The position numbers were made by a program, and so were the translations under genes. Source: Todiramphus chloris collaris (lineage: Eukaryota; Chordata; Aves; Coraciiformes; Alcedinidae). Taken from it: a stretch of DNA of 64,000 nt. Under the pieces are notes generated by a model. That model was not told the origin of the DNA, did no database searches, and saw only the letters and a program-made list of their open reading frames with translations. The stretch lies in contig JANVCC010000025.1 of the NCBI GenBank assembly GCA_025345505.1, forward strand, positions 2,278,971 through 2,342,970. Direction: 5' to 3'. This document shows, in pieces, positions 40,819 through 52,140 of this stretch (position 1 is the stretch's first letter; the number at the start of each line of letters is the position of its first letter).

Positions 40819-40910
40819 GCTTTTAACAGTAACTTTTTATTAGAAGTGCTAAATTGGGAGTAATAAAAATTCCCAATTTAATAGTTTAATAAAAAGAGGA
40901 CTTTAAAAGC
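40819..40910. repeat. 92-bp nested imperfect inverted repeat (hairpin)
   Basis: Three perfectly complementary blocks are nested around one centre. The outer pair is GCTTTTAA (40819-40826) with TTAAAAGC (40903-40910). The middle pair is CTTTTTATTA (40833-40842) with TAATAAAAAG (40887-40896). The inner pair is AAATTGGGA (40851-40859) with TCCCAATTT (40871-40879). The loop is 11 bases. The unpaired spacers are 6 against 6 and 8 against 7 bases, so the arms stay in register. In total 27 base pairs lie in perfect blocks. It could be the remnant of a small non-autonomous DNA transposon (MITE-like) or a transcribed hairpin of about precursor-microRNA size. The sequence alone does not decide between them. 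Confidence 0.85.
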
Positions 40911-42473
40911 CAGCACGGCTGTGGAGGAACAGCACTGAGACTGGAGGTGCCAAATATTTGGGTGTTAAATGGCTAGGCTTTCTCCTGTATTTTATGATTA
41001 TAAGGAAAGGATCTCCAATGAGATGCTCTGGACACAGACATTTCTTCTCACGAGCTGAAGAATATTACTGGCTATTTAACTGCACCCATATGGACATTGA
41101 GGCTCCTCCTCAGATGCACTGTGGGACATATGGGTGCCCTTTTTGCAGCAGTTGGAAGAAAAACATATTTAAGTCCCAGCTAGGATTTTCTAATGCATTC
41201 TGCAGACAGACCTGAGGCCAGGCGCTTTGAAAGAGCAAAAGATTTATCTATATATGGGGCTTTCTAGGCTTTAGAAAATTGGTTCTTCATATTGCAGATG
41301 TTTAAAAATGTGACTCTCGTTTCTCGTAAGAAATTTGGTTTTGTTTTTCAGAAGTAAGGTAGGCTTCCAAATTTGTTTTCAAACAGCAAGGGGTAACTGT
41401 GACAGTTCAGTGAAGTTGCAACTGAAAGTCTACATCCAAGTAGCCAAAAGTAATTCATATTCCTATCAATGTGACCTAAAAAGGCCAGACTTCCAGATTC
41501 AAGCATGGCCAGATTTCCCCAGTTTGCTGCTTGGTAGTGTGTTATACTTTCATTATCCTGCACTGCCATAAATGTTACAGGGGTTTAGTCCTATTTTCAG
41601 GTGTCAGAACTCAATCTAATACTCTATCTCATCTGGAACTGGATCAGAATCAGTAATCACAAAGTAAAAAAACAAAACAAAACAAACCACAAAATCAGAT
41701 GCAAAAAACCCCAATCTGTAAGAGGAAGTCAGGACTATCCCTATGCACAGCCATTAGTTCCTCTGGCAAAGGGATGCTGTGTGCTTACATTTATCACCTT
41801 TAGCCAGAACACTCCCTCTCCTGCCTGACCCCCCAGCACAGCAGGAAGCCAGCCACGCTGAGCCTACAGCAGGTCCTCCCTGGGGAGGCTTCATGTCCCT
41901 CACAGCTCTGAAGGAGGGCTTAGAAGAGCTTTTTGTAAGCCACATCACTGGGAAAGCACAGCCCAACAAACGCTAGACACAGCTCCCTGTCTCCTGTGCG
42001 AACCCAGGCAGGGCAGACCTGGATTCGTGAAGAGACAAGAGGGACAGCTGACTCTTCACACATCTTGCAATGCTTATAGCACATGAATGTGAGAAGATCC
42101 TCACAAAACCAGACTCCCTGTACAGAGGTGATGTTTCTGACTCCCTTTTCCCGTCATTCTCACCACACAAAGCCAGCTGCTTCCTCTCACACAGTTTGTT
42201 CAAGAATAATCAAGATGGACCAAAGCAAAGTCCCCCCATTTGGCTTCCCTGATGCATTTCCTCTCCCATTACCTGATCAGCTTCTCCTTTCCAGGAAAAA
42301 GCCCAAAAGAAGACATGACTATACCAATTCATGCAGCATGGATGCATCTCAACATCTTGCAGAAAGACTGAGAACTAGAAAAGAGTGATTACAGCAGAAG
42401 AGTTTATAAACAGAGCTGGATAATCCCTAAGTGATTTCATGTTTGGCTCAAAACTGATGAATATTTTGATCTT
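40911..42473. other. Non-coding sequence with GC-richer piece
   Basis: No gene was recognised. A (CAAAA)n-type A-rich patch lies at about 41666-41688. A GC-richer piece at about 41800-42060 is open in several frames on both strands without any known domain. Confidence 0.5.
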
Positions 42474-42570
42474 AAAAAAAAAAAAAGGGGGAAAAGTTTC
42501 AAGGGCCAAAAACCCTGATAGTTTAAAAACGAACATTTCCCCCCACTCCCCTGTCTCCCCCCCCCCCCCC
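42474..42570. repeat. A13-G5 run and C14 homopolymer flanking a CR1 end
   Basis: Thirteen A then five G lie at 42474-42491, and fourteen C at 42557-42570. The C run ends about 10 bases before the 3' end of the minus-strand CR1 copy. Both are simple tracts with opposite purine/pyrimidine sense. Confidence 0.9.
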
Positions 42571-42579
42571 AGTAAAAGT

Positions 42580-43046
42580 CAGAATCACAGAGGCTGGAAA
42601 AGCCCTCTGAGATCATCAAGTCCAGCCTATGATCCACCACCACCACATCAGCCAGACCATGGCACTAAGTGCCACATCCAGCCTTTCTTAAAACACCTCC
42701 AGGGACAGTGACTCCACCACCTCCCCGGGCAGCCCATTCCAGTGTCTGATCACCCACTCTGTCAGGAAGTGCTTCCTGATACCCAGCCTAAACCTCCCCT
42801 GGCACAGCTTCAGGCCATGCCCTCTCATCCTGTCAGTAGTCGCCTGGGAAAAGAGCCCGACCCCCACCTGACTACATCCTCCTTTCAGGTAGTTGTAGGG
42901 AGAGACAAGGTCGCCCCTGAGTCTCCTCTTCTCGAGGATAAACAACCCCAGCTTCCTCAGGCTCTCCTCATAAGACTTTCCTTCTAGTCCTTTCCCCAGA
43001 CTCATTGCCTCCTCTGGACCTGCTCCAGCAGGAGTCAGCTTGTCAC
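42580..43046 (-). mobile_element. CR1 LINE fragment, 3' part (about 470 bp)
   Basis: This is a minus-strand, 5'-truncated CR1 copy. It contains the DNA for the reverse-transcriptase C-terminal region followed by the 3' untranslated end. Plus-strand landmarks are 'AGAATCACAGAGGCTGGAAAAGCCC', 'TCTGAGATCATCAAGTCCAGCC', 'CCACCTCCCCGGGCAGCCC', 'CTCTGTCAGGAAGTGCTTCC' and 'CCTCCTCTGGACCTGCTCCAGCAGGAG'. The 3' end uses GAATCACAGA rather than the ATTCTATGATT form, so it belongs to a different CR1 subfamily from the copies at 14.6, 30.6 and 60 kb. Its coding part is still readable over about 120 codons, suggesting only moderate age. Confidence 0.94.
42688..43046 (-). pseudogene. CR1 reverse-transcriptase C-terminal remnant
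   Basis: The minus-strand frame encodes the tail of the CR1 ORF2 protein, the endonuclease/reverse transcriptase used for target-primed insertion. Only sequence after the catalytic core remains. Readable blocks are [48 protein letters not shown] and [18 protein letters not shown]. The frame ends in TAA at 42690-42688. Just beyond it the reading continues in another phase (LDVALSAM-like), which suggests that a one-base insertion created the stop. The apparent Met start is inside the element and not a true start. It is non-functional. Confidence 0.9.
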
Positions 43047-46000
43047 ATTTGTGGTCCATAAAATCCTAATACCATATGCCTTAAACAACAACGAAGCAGT
43101 ATTTTTAGAGAGGATCTTGTTTGGGCAGAAGTCACGTATGTGCATAGCTACACATGCTAACTACAGAAAAATTAGATTATGTTTTTCTTAAGCTTTTGCT
43201 AAGTGACAAAGTAAAATTTTATATAAAATCACCTGACAATTGTGTACCATGTATCTAAATACGGGCAATTCATTTCTTATTCTTGGAAAGCAAGGAAGGG
43301 CAGATTTAGGTAGATTGTGGCACTTGTCCTCTGCTATATTAGAGAGTGCTCTCAATACATATTCACCGCTTTTAAAAAGAGGTTTTAAACCTTACTTTTG
43401 TTTTAACTATTTCCATATGCTAAAGCAAGACTTTCTAGACTTCAGACAGCTCCTTGTCCCCATACTGTAAACTAGAGTTTTGAGCCTTCTGAACGTCCAG
43501 ATGAAGCATTCCTAAAATGTTATACAAGGAATTTTACAGGTTTATATAATGACTCCATTAAAAAGTGCTTATTAGTGTGGGAGTACGTGAAAGATAACAG
43601 GCAGAAATTATTCAGAGATATCTAGCATGCAATGTGAAAGGTTATCACCATATCAAAACAACCATCAATGCTGGATGCCACCAGAAACATATAAGTAACT
43701 GTCTAGAGATAAGGAAATTTTGAGGAAGACTAAACCAAGTGAACGAGCAATGTGCCAGTCCCTGAGGGTTGTGGAGATCTGAGAGGCAGCGTGAATGAAG
43801 ACACGCAAACCCTCCACTCGGGCAGCTCTGCTGACAGTCTTGGCAAATTCCCCCTCAGGGAATGAGCAGCTTGGATGTGGTTACTGCCTCCAGACACACT
43901 TTCCGTTTTAACTGTCAAAAACCTCCAAGACTCTGTTCCCAGCTCTAAAGACGTAGAGATGTGTATCGCTGTCACTTGATTCTTCCGCACAAGAACACTC
44001 TCATCCAAGCCTACCCTGAAAGCATTTGTTTCCCCCATTTTAGTATTTGTCACTTGAGAAGTTTCTATTCCCTCCTCCACAAGCAACTGCTGGCCAAGGA
44101 CCTATGTTAGTTCCTAACCTCTCTAATACCCTCTGAACTGACATCTCATTGGGCAACAAAGACAGACTATATTTCAAAACATTCCATGTGCATTAGCAAT
44201 ACCTATGAAAACAAAATAGTATCGTCTGCCACAGTGAATGAGGTAGCCCAGACATTATAATAATTAAAAGAAGCAAATAGAGCCACTAACACTTCTAGAG
44301 TTTGTTCTGCTCCTTTCAAATTCAGGTAAATGTACATTACCCTGTTTCTTTTGATTTTTGTAGGGCCTCATTTCTGAAAATACTAGTTGAGACTAAAATG
44401 ATTTGACACAAATTCCCTTTATAAAGACTATCACATATATTTGCTGCGTTTTCAAGAACTTCTGGCATCTCTCTTTTGAGGAGTTTTGTTCTTTGCTTGG
44501 TTCTGGGAAATCTTTGCCAACATGCTTTGGATTAGAGGATGGAGTTTTTTGATAGCACAAAGGGTATCAGCTGTATTTCAGTAGCAGATAAATTAGTTAG
44601 AGATTATATAAAGGAATGGATTTTCCATTGAAAAATATCACTTTGTTGAAACAGATACTTTCATGAAAATTTTATCAGAAAATACTTCTCAGGTTCAGGA
44701 TTAAATTCAAATCCACAGTGTAAGAAGCTGTGCTGTGGTCCCTGAATGAGGAACTCAGACTTACACTTACACAAAATGAAAAAGGTCTTCAGGAAAACAA
44801 AGCTCATAGTTTCTGTCTGAAGGCACTCACCATGACACTAGCAAAACTCCGAGGTTTTGGCCCTTGCTCTCAGTCACTCAGCATTAGCCTTCCACATTGA
44901 GAGTGCTCCATGCTTAAACTGGAATGATGGTTATCTTCATTGTTTTGGAGCTTCCCCTTTCCCCTCCAGATAACATTTTCAAGTTTCAAGTTCACTTTGA
45001 ACACAAGTGAAGAATTTTTTAAAACCCAAACTATTTTCCGAAGTCCTTTTTAGGTGACTTTAAGAGCTGGTCAGTTGAAGCTTTTCTACCACTATTTCAC
45101 CTGTAGACACAAACACATTATAGACCCAGGTTCCTTCCCTCAATTATCCTTATTTGTCAGAGATGATTTTTCAGCTCTCGGTTCCCCACACGGGCTGGCC
45201 TAGCTCCCAGAGGGTGGGTGGTACTTCCTACCCTATCACATTTTACAAAGCCTTCTCCACAGCCTGCTATAAATGACAACTGCTGGATTTCTCTGTGTAA
45301 AATTCTGCAAGCCTGGCAAGACCATTTAATTGATTTGTGGTCATGGATGAGATGCCAGGTAGGTCTGTCTAGAGGTAGGAAAAATTTCATGGTGCTGCAA
45401 AAATTGGAAAGATGGAAAAAGCTGGGGACTGATAATTCTATGTCAATAAATTTCAAGGTCATCTAGACATGACAGTATATAATTAAATGGCATAATTATA
45501 CCACTGGCAACCTGATCTCAGTTAACTACTCCATCTTAAAATTCTTTAAATCAAAAAGAGAATGAAGACAACTGCTTTTTAAAATCATACTTTCAAGGAA
45601 TTTTTAAGGTGTAGTCACAGGCTATCCAAAAAGTGTGATTTTCCACCTCTGACCTCTTCTGTTATGTACTGCTGAGGCATTTTATTTATATTTAACTACA
45701 ACTCTCCCTACTCCTTCCCCCCTAGAGAGTTCCTAGTATTTAAAACATGCATTAAAGGACTGGTGATAGGATGCTAAATCTATTTTTGTCCTTGTAAATA
45801 CTGCTTTACTCAGGGTAGTTGAACCATTTTGGAATCCAACTTTATTTGGCATTCCTATTTTGGAACAAGAACAGTCAAATGCCAGGCATAACATCTCAGC
45901 AAAGCAGGAGTTCCCTCCCAACACACAGCACTAGAATCATGCTGAGGAGAGTTATCTCTACCCATAGCCCTTCAAAAATAGTCAACTACCGTTACTCTTG

Positions 46001-46704
46001 CCTCATGAATATCAGCAACTTAATAAATGAAAAGCAGCACAACATGATTCCGGAAAAAAATGCACCTCTCCCTCCCTACCTCAGAATGATTTACATAGCA
46101 AGAAAATTTCAGATCAATAATTCAGTAATAAAGATAGATATCTTTTACAGAAATCGTATATGATTTCCTTGTAGCAAGAAATCTGCTATTTCTCATCACT
46201 CTTTCCTTTCTGCGGCTAGTGACACCTACCAAAGAGCAAGTGAACTTCTAGCTAAATCCTCAAGTTTGTCTTTAACAGTTACCTCAACAAGGCAAGATGG
46301 TGAACCATCTTCACTTTCCCCAGGCTTCTACCTAAGGGAGAATATTATCACACACGGAACTCTGAGACTCTACCAGCTCACTCCTCCCTTCAAAGTTTTC
46401 CAAGTGAGTGTTTACATCTGCTCTGACATTTTTCTGAATATTCCTATCTGTACTAAGTATTACCAGACACAAGGCAGTATTTTAAATGAAACTATCAGGC
46501 AAATGGATGCAAATAGGATTTTTAGCAGACAGCTTCTCTTTTTCTGTACATAACAAATCACAACAAAATTTAGGAAGAAAACTCAAATACTATTAAACAG
46601 AAACATAGAATGTGATAACAGAAAAAGTTATGAGTGCTAGGGGAATGATACTGGAATACCCAGTGATCCCAAGAAAGGGAAGAAAAGGTCTGAAATAAAC
46701 AGGT
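43047..46704. other. Unique AT-rich non-coding sequence
   Basis: No gene was recognised. The minus-strand frame at 43730-44086 (118 codons) has a protein-like residue mix but no motif I recognise. A plus-strand frame at 45819-46163 (114 codons) is likewise unassigned. Confidence 0.5.
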
Positions 46705-47442
46705 ACAACTCAGTGAGGATATATGCAAAGCATTACAGGAGATATAACCAATGACCAAAAAAAAAATCCCGAACGACCAACAGTAGGGGGAAACAATGTG
46801 ATAAGCACCAGTTTTCCAGATAAGGATACCAGGTTTATAATAGATCACAAATTAAAATCAGCATTATCATATCACAGCTCAAAAGTGAACATCATATTAG
46901 AAAACAAAGTAAGTGCCGTAGGTAAAATACGTGAAGCAATTCCTTTATCCAGCCTGATAGTGTCTCAGTTTGAATATAAAATCTGAGCACTGCATTTGAA
47001 GAGAGATTCAAATCAACCATGAAATATCCATAGGAGAATAATCAGAACTACCAGAGACCCAGCAAGACATCACATAATCATAGGTCTATTGAAACATATA
47101 GGAAAAAGACTGAAAGAATCAGATTTATATATTCTCTGAAAGAGCATTCCTCTATGATTCTGATTCTAAAGCTCTATGTACAAGATACAAAGGGGAAGAG
47201 AAAGAGTTAATAAGTTGTTTATCCTCTGAAGGCAGAAAAAGGAATAATGGGCTTAAGTGTTCAGCAAGACAGATTCAGGCTAGACACTACGAAAACTTGT
47301 GCAGTGAGGACAGCAGAGAGCTGTGATACATTGCTTTAGCACTGAAGGATTTTAAAGAACATTACAGGAACGTTTATCAGGAAAAGCTTGGTAGAAGTTA
47401 TCTTGTCTTCTGAAAAGGTATAGACTAGATGGTGTCTTGGTT
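46705..47442 (+). mobile_element. Ancient, eroded CR1-like LINE (about 740 bp)
   Basis: This is a heavily mutated plus-strand remnant, recognisable by collinear landmarks of an old CR1 lineage. In order they are 'ACAACTCAGTGAGGATATATGC' with 'AACCAATGACC' (46705-46756), 'GTAGGGGGAAACAATGTGATAAGC' (46783-46806), and 'ATAATAGATCACAAATTAAAATCAGC' (46837-46862, for an IIDHKL-like block). Next come 'AAATACGTGAAGCAATTCC' (about 46924), 'AGGAGAATAATCAGAACTACC' (about 47033) and 'GGAATAATGGGCTTAAGTGTTCAGCAAGACAGATTCAGGCTAGACACTACGAAAACTT' (47241-47298). The last are 'AAGGATTTTAAAGAACA' (47346) and 'TATAGACTAGATGGTGTC' (47420-47437), near the expected 3' end. No frame stays open across it. It is much more divergent than the other CR1 copies, so it is likely a very old insertion. 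Confidence 0.75.
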
Positions 47443-50400
47443 TGTTTTCAAGCCAAACCTTCCCATAATTTACTGTGAAGCTTTCAAAAGCTGTGTATTT
47501 GTCTGCAAGTTTCAACATTTACTCCCATCTACGCTAGTCAGATTCATTGGTATTTTCTTCTTCACCTAAATTTTCGCTCAAAGCCCAGTGCCACAGTCAC
47601 CCATCTTTACAGCTGAATAGAAAGCTGTGTGGACACTGTAAATAGACTGAGCCCAGCACCCTCTCAGGAATCCCAGCCTCTGTAGCATAAGGAGGAAGAA
47701 GTTGTGACTGGAAAACCAATCAGACAGAAACCTTCCACTGAGACTGGATGCTGTACTTATTTCCTTGGAGTGTTACCACAGTAATAATTCACAGCTATGT
47801 TCAGTGGAGCTGTGTAAAACTTCTTGGCTGCTTTCAGAGTTTCATTGCAAAACTGCAACCACACAAAGTTAATCAAATGTTTCAGCTGACCAGAGTGTTT
47901 TAGTATTAAGACACTGATTAAATTTGGAGGGGAAAAAAAAATTAAAAATTTTAAGTAGGAATTAAACAAAATGCAACTTGATGGGGAGCCACTTCAACTG
48001 TTAGTTGGCTTATCAGCAAAAGGTATTAGAAATAGGCTTGAAGTGGAAACTGGAATACAAATACTGAGTTTGAGAGGAGCTGGGGTTTAAAACTAAACCG
48101 GGACTTTCATTTTACAAATGAAGTTCCTCTGTAGTATTTGTTAAGCCATGGGCAGAACATCTAAGAACTTTGCCAATTTCCCTGCTTCAAAGAGCATTTA
48201 CCAACAAAGTGTTTAATATTATCATTTTCAAGTTCCTCCTTCTTGTCTCTCTTGCCTTTATTTCTTCCACATTAGTTGCTTCCCTCCAAATTCCTGGACA
48301 GCTTCCACCAGACGGAACAGATCTCAGTCTTTACATTTCCATTTCTATTTTCCCCAGTCAACACAGACTGTGTCAATAAGAAGTTGTGAATCCAAAACAC
48401 CAACTTGGCTCTTCATTTAGCACATGAACTGGAAGAACATCAGCTCTCTATTCACCTTCATAAAATATCCAGTGAAAGAGCTGGCTCCAAATACAAATCT
48501 CCAGAGGTCTCCATATTTCACTGCAATACAAATAACTCATAACAGTCCGAACCCACCAATCACGCACTCTCGCAGAAGAAAGCTTGAATCATAAATCCTC
48601 TCCACTTGTGCTCAGAAAGTGTTTGGTTTTATTCTATTTCATACATCACATGCTGTCTGTGGAACTCAAGGGCATTTTACAAGTGGACATTTTTATGTAG
48701 GCCAAGGAGCTTAGACAACATGATAAATGAGTTAACTGGACAGTGTCATTCAAAGAGAAGATAAGGAGAAAGCAAGAGGTTTTCTTGTGTTATTTAAGTG
48801 GATATAAGGAAGCATATTTAGAACAAATGAAGGTATAAATAACATCCCAACTTCCAAGCCCGGGTTTTGTTCTAATCTAGAGAATCAGCAAGATAAGAGT
48901 TCATGGGTTTTGAAATGGAGAGAGGGAAAGTGATGAATCACCTGCTAGAAAATGCATTTGAGCCACGCGTTTGTTACCAATAGTCAGCAATACGCAGCTC
49001 TATCAAATGAGACTGCATACTGGTGCCATTGTGATGTGACACGACAAGAAACAGATTCATAAGGTACTTATTAATTAAATAGTGCTCTGAATCAGATTGG
49101 ACACCTTAGATTCATGTAAGGCTGCAAGGCATATGCTTTACAGGCTGCAATGTGAGACAAGAGAAGTTAGTTGTGCTTCTGCCTTTGCGGCCAACTATAA
49201 AATTTGTCTATCAGTACACTGCTATCCATGAAGTTATCTCACAGTAGTGCCAACTGACCTCCTTAACTTCATCCTAGTTCAGTTATAAGCATTAAGAAAC
49301 TCTTGGTCAATATATAAAACGAGAACATGGCTTCCTCCCATCAAACTGTGTGGGAAGGATTCACTTAGTAATTGTATAAAGCACCTTGGAAGTCCTGCAA
49401 ACACCCTGCCAGTTCCTTCCCTAGCAGGAGGCATTACAAGCTATGTGTGTGTGATACTTTACCTCTACATACTTTTCAAGATGGGAGCTAGGGTTCGTGT
49501 TTTGGAAACAAACAAACCTACCAAGTTTTTACAGGGGATATTTGACAGCCTTTTAAAACCAATTTCAGTGAAACTTATTTAAATTGAATTTCATTATTTG
49601 CATGAAAGAACTGCAAAGCTGTACTAGGTCTCAGAATCATAACAGTATTTAAAATGGTCATATCTGTATATTTTCCAACAATTGTGTGACTTTTTTTACT
49701 TTTTTTTGGTAAAAAATTACTTAAAAAAAAATCACTATGACTACATAATTCTCATATTTCAGTAGGAAAAAATGTTTAGAGTAAGCAAAAGGAAACTCCA
49801 AGTCATCTTGAAAAGGGTTTACAACCACCAGAACTAGCATATGTTCTGGGAAATTGGATTAACTGATTATCTCTTAAATAAAGACATCAAATCTACCTCT
49901 TGGCATTTCTACTGCACTCATCTAATTCTACTCTCATATAAAATAACTAACCAGATTAAAAAGAGTTAGGCACAAATTCTAATGATACAGTGCACATCAA
50001 GTGCTTTAGTTATTTTATAGCTTCATAATAAATTAAAACAGTTCAAATAACAGCATTACACCAGAACCTGGCTCTGTATTAGCCATCATTAAAAATCAGA
50101 ATATCACACATTAATTATTCCCTTAGAGAAAAAGAAACTAATCCGGAGGCGAGGCAACACAGACCCTGGTAATAAAAGATGTGTGTTCCTCATTCTGTCA
50201 TCATTACATTTCTCACTCGTCATTTCGGTTTGAAAGCGAGCGATGAAAATATTCTGTTTTATCCCTGACTTAAATGGTGCAATTGAACTGTATCAGAAAT
50301 CTAACTCTGAAATACTTTAGGAAATAATCTTTTGCTGACCAGACAAAAAAAAAAGCCATAAAAATAAGCAAGTGTGGAGACTTTGCCATTCTCTAACCAA

Positions 50401-51765
50401 AGCCCACCTTGCACACCAAAGCACAGGAGGAGCAGTAGTGTCTGTGGAAAGCAGGCTGACTGGTTTACACCTTTACATGCCTGGTGAGAACACCCCAGCT
50501 GTCTTTCAACCTGCACGTACACACAGGAAGGTACCTAGAGCAGAGCTGAGGAATCAAGAAAGGAAAAGGTTCAGAACCTACCTTAAATCTCTTTGACAGT
50601 GATTCTCCCCCCTCCAGGACAGGTTTTAAGCCCACACTTAACTAAAGCCACCTCTCATCATTCCTCTCACACCAAAGAGGGGAAAATTCTGCTATATGAC
50701 TTCTGACCAATCACATCTGAACCACCTGAATAAAATACCAATTACCATCTCTGAATCCAATTCGAAGAATCACTCAGAGCAGTAAAAATTAGTTAAGTAG
50801 TTATAAATAGTAAGGAATTGTAGCTTTTTTGCCAGGACTTTGTAAGCAGAGAAAGAAGCTATGCTCACAGGCAGTGCTGATGAAAAGCAAGGCTACAGCA
50901 GATGTTATGTTTGTCACAAAGCTCATCAAGAATCGGACTATCAGCTTTTCGTAATGCATTCTCTCTACCTCTGTGATGACACAAATAAATCTCAAGTGCT
51001 AGCCTTCGCATGCCGTGTGTCAGTACAAAGTATGAGGAACTGACTAAATTACATTTTTTACCTCTAAGCAAACGCTGAACTCGATTTGATGCCGTAGCCC
51101 AAAACAGCAAACCTAATAAAGAGGGAAAAAACCCCACCACATCTACCTTACTTAGACACCAGAAAGGCGTTTCTAAATTCACAAAAAGGATGAGAAAGAA
51201 CAGCTACTGCCCCCATACTTTGAGAACTTGTTACACAATCTGCACCAAAACCTCAACTAAATCTCAACTGGTCAAGCATGATTCCATTTATTGCATTTTT
51301 TTGTCAAAACAATAACTCCGTGAAAAAAAAAAGGACTTTATGCATTTCTTGACTCAATTTCTTAAGTGTCCTACATTCAACAGTACGGTCAATTAGAAAT
51401 TTCTCATCAAAAACTATTAATAAAAATTCTCCCTTAGCTAGAGTTAGAAAAACAAATAATCAATATAAAAATAATCTATTTTATTTTTGGTTTGTGACAA
51501 TTAGAAACTATTTAAGAGTTCATTCCAATCAAGCACAGATGAATTTTCTTAAGTGTCAGTTTTCTCTCTGGAAACCCCATCCTATCCACCTCCAAATTAA
51601 GATGCCCCTGCAGCTTCCCCTGCTGTAATTGCTGAGTTGCTCAGTCTAATTTACTTACTCTCGGAATACTAATAGAGTAAGGAAGTGCTGTAATGCTCAT
51701 ACTGCAATTAGTCACTGCAGGTGGGTTTCAGTGGCCTAAACGCAGACATGTAATGCCATCTAGAT
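47443..51765. other. Unique AT-rich non-coding sequence
   Basis: No gene or transposon was recognised. Open frames (for example the minus-strand frame at 50865-51182, 105 codons) match no family I know. Confidence 0.55.
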
Positions 51766-52140
51766 GCTCTGTCCTCCAGGTGCCACCTCTGAAAGGTGTG
51801 GCTGGATTGCCCCTACCTGCCACACTGTAACTGTCTTTGACTGCCTTGAAATGCCCTGAGCAGCCTCACCTGGGACCTCCATCCACGAGCCCCATACAAG
51901 CTCCAACCAGGGCCTTCAGTCTTAGCTTGAGTTGTAGGTTCTTGTTTCTTTTCCTGTTCTTATGGTGTTTGGATTTGACATCAAAGTAACTTGCTGCCTT
52001 ACTTTACACAACTGCTGCTGCCACCACTGTGGTCTCCTTGCCTGGCACCAGAGCTCTGTCACCATGTCCTGCAGGTGAGCTTGTAGCCTGGCCAGTGCTG
52101 TGGCTGTCCCTGGCTCCCTGCCTGCCTCCCCTTAGGAAAT
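51766..52140. other. GC-richer unassigned block
   Basis: This stretch is distinctly more GC-rich than its flanks (for example 'CTGGCACCAGAGCTCTGTC' and 'CCTGGCTCCCTGCCTGCC') but encodes no open frame of note. Its texture is like that of an old LTR or an old repeat. I cannot find paired LTR ends, a primer-binding site or target-site duplications, so no identity is claimed. Confidence 0.35.

Noticed and set aside
45455..45475. 'AAGGTCATCTAGAC', similar to an inverted ancient CR1 tail
   Set aside because: Only about 15 bases match and the flanks do not continue the pattern.
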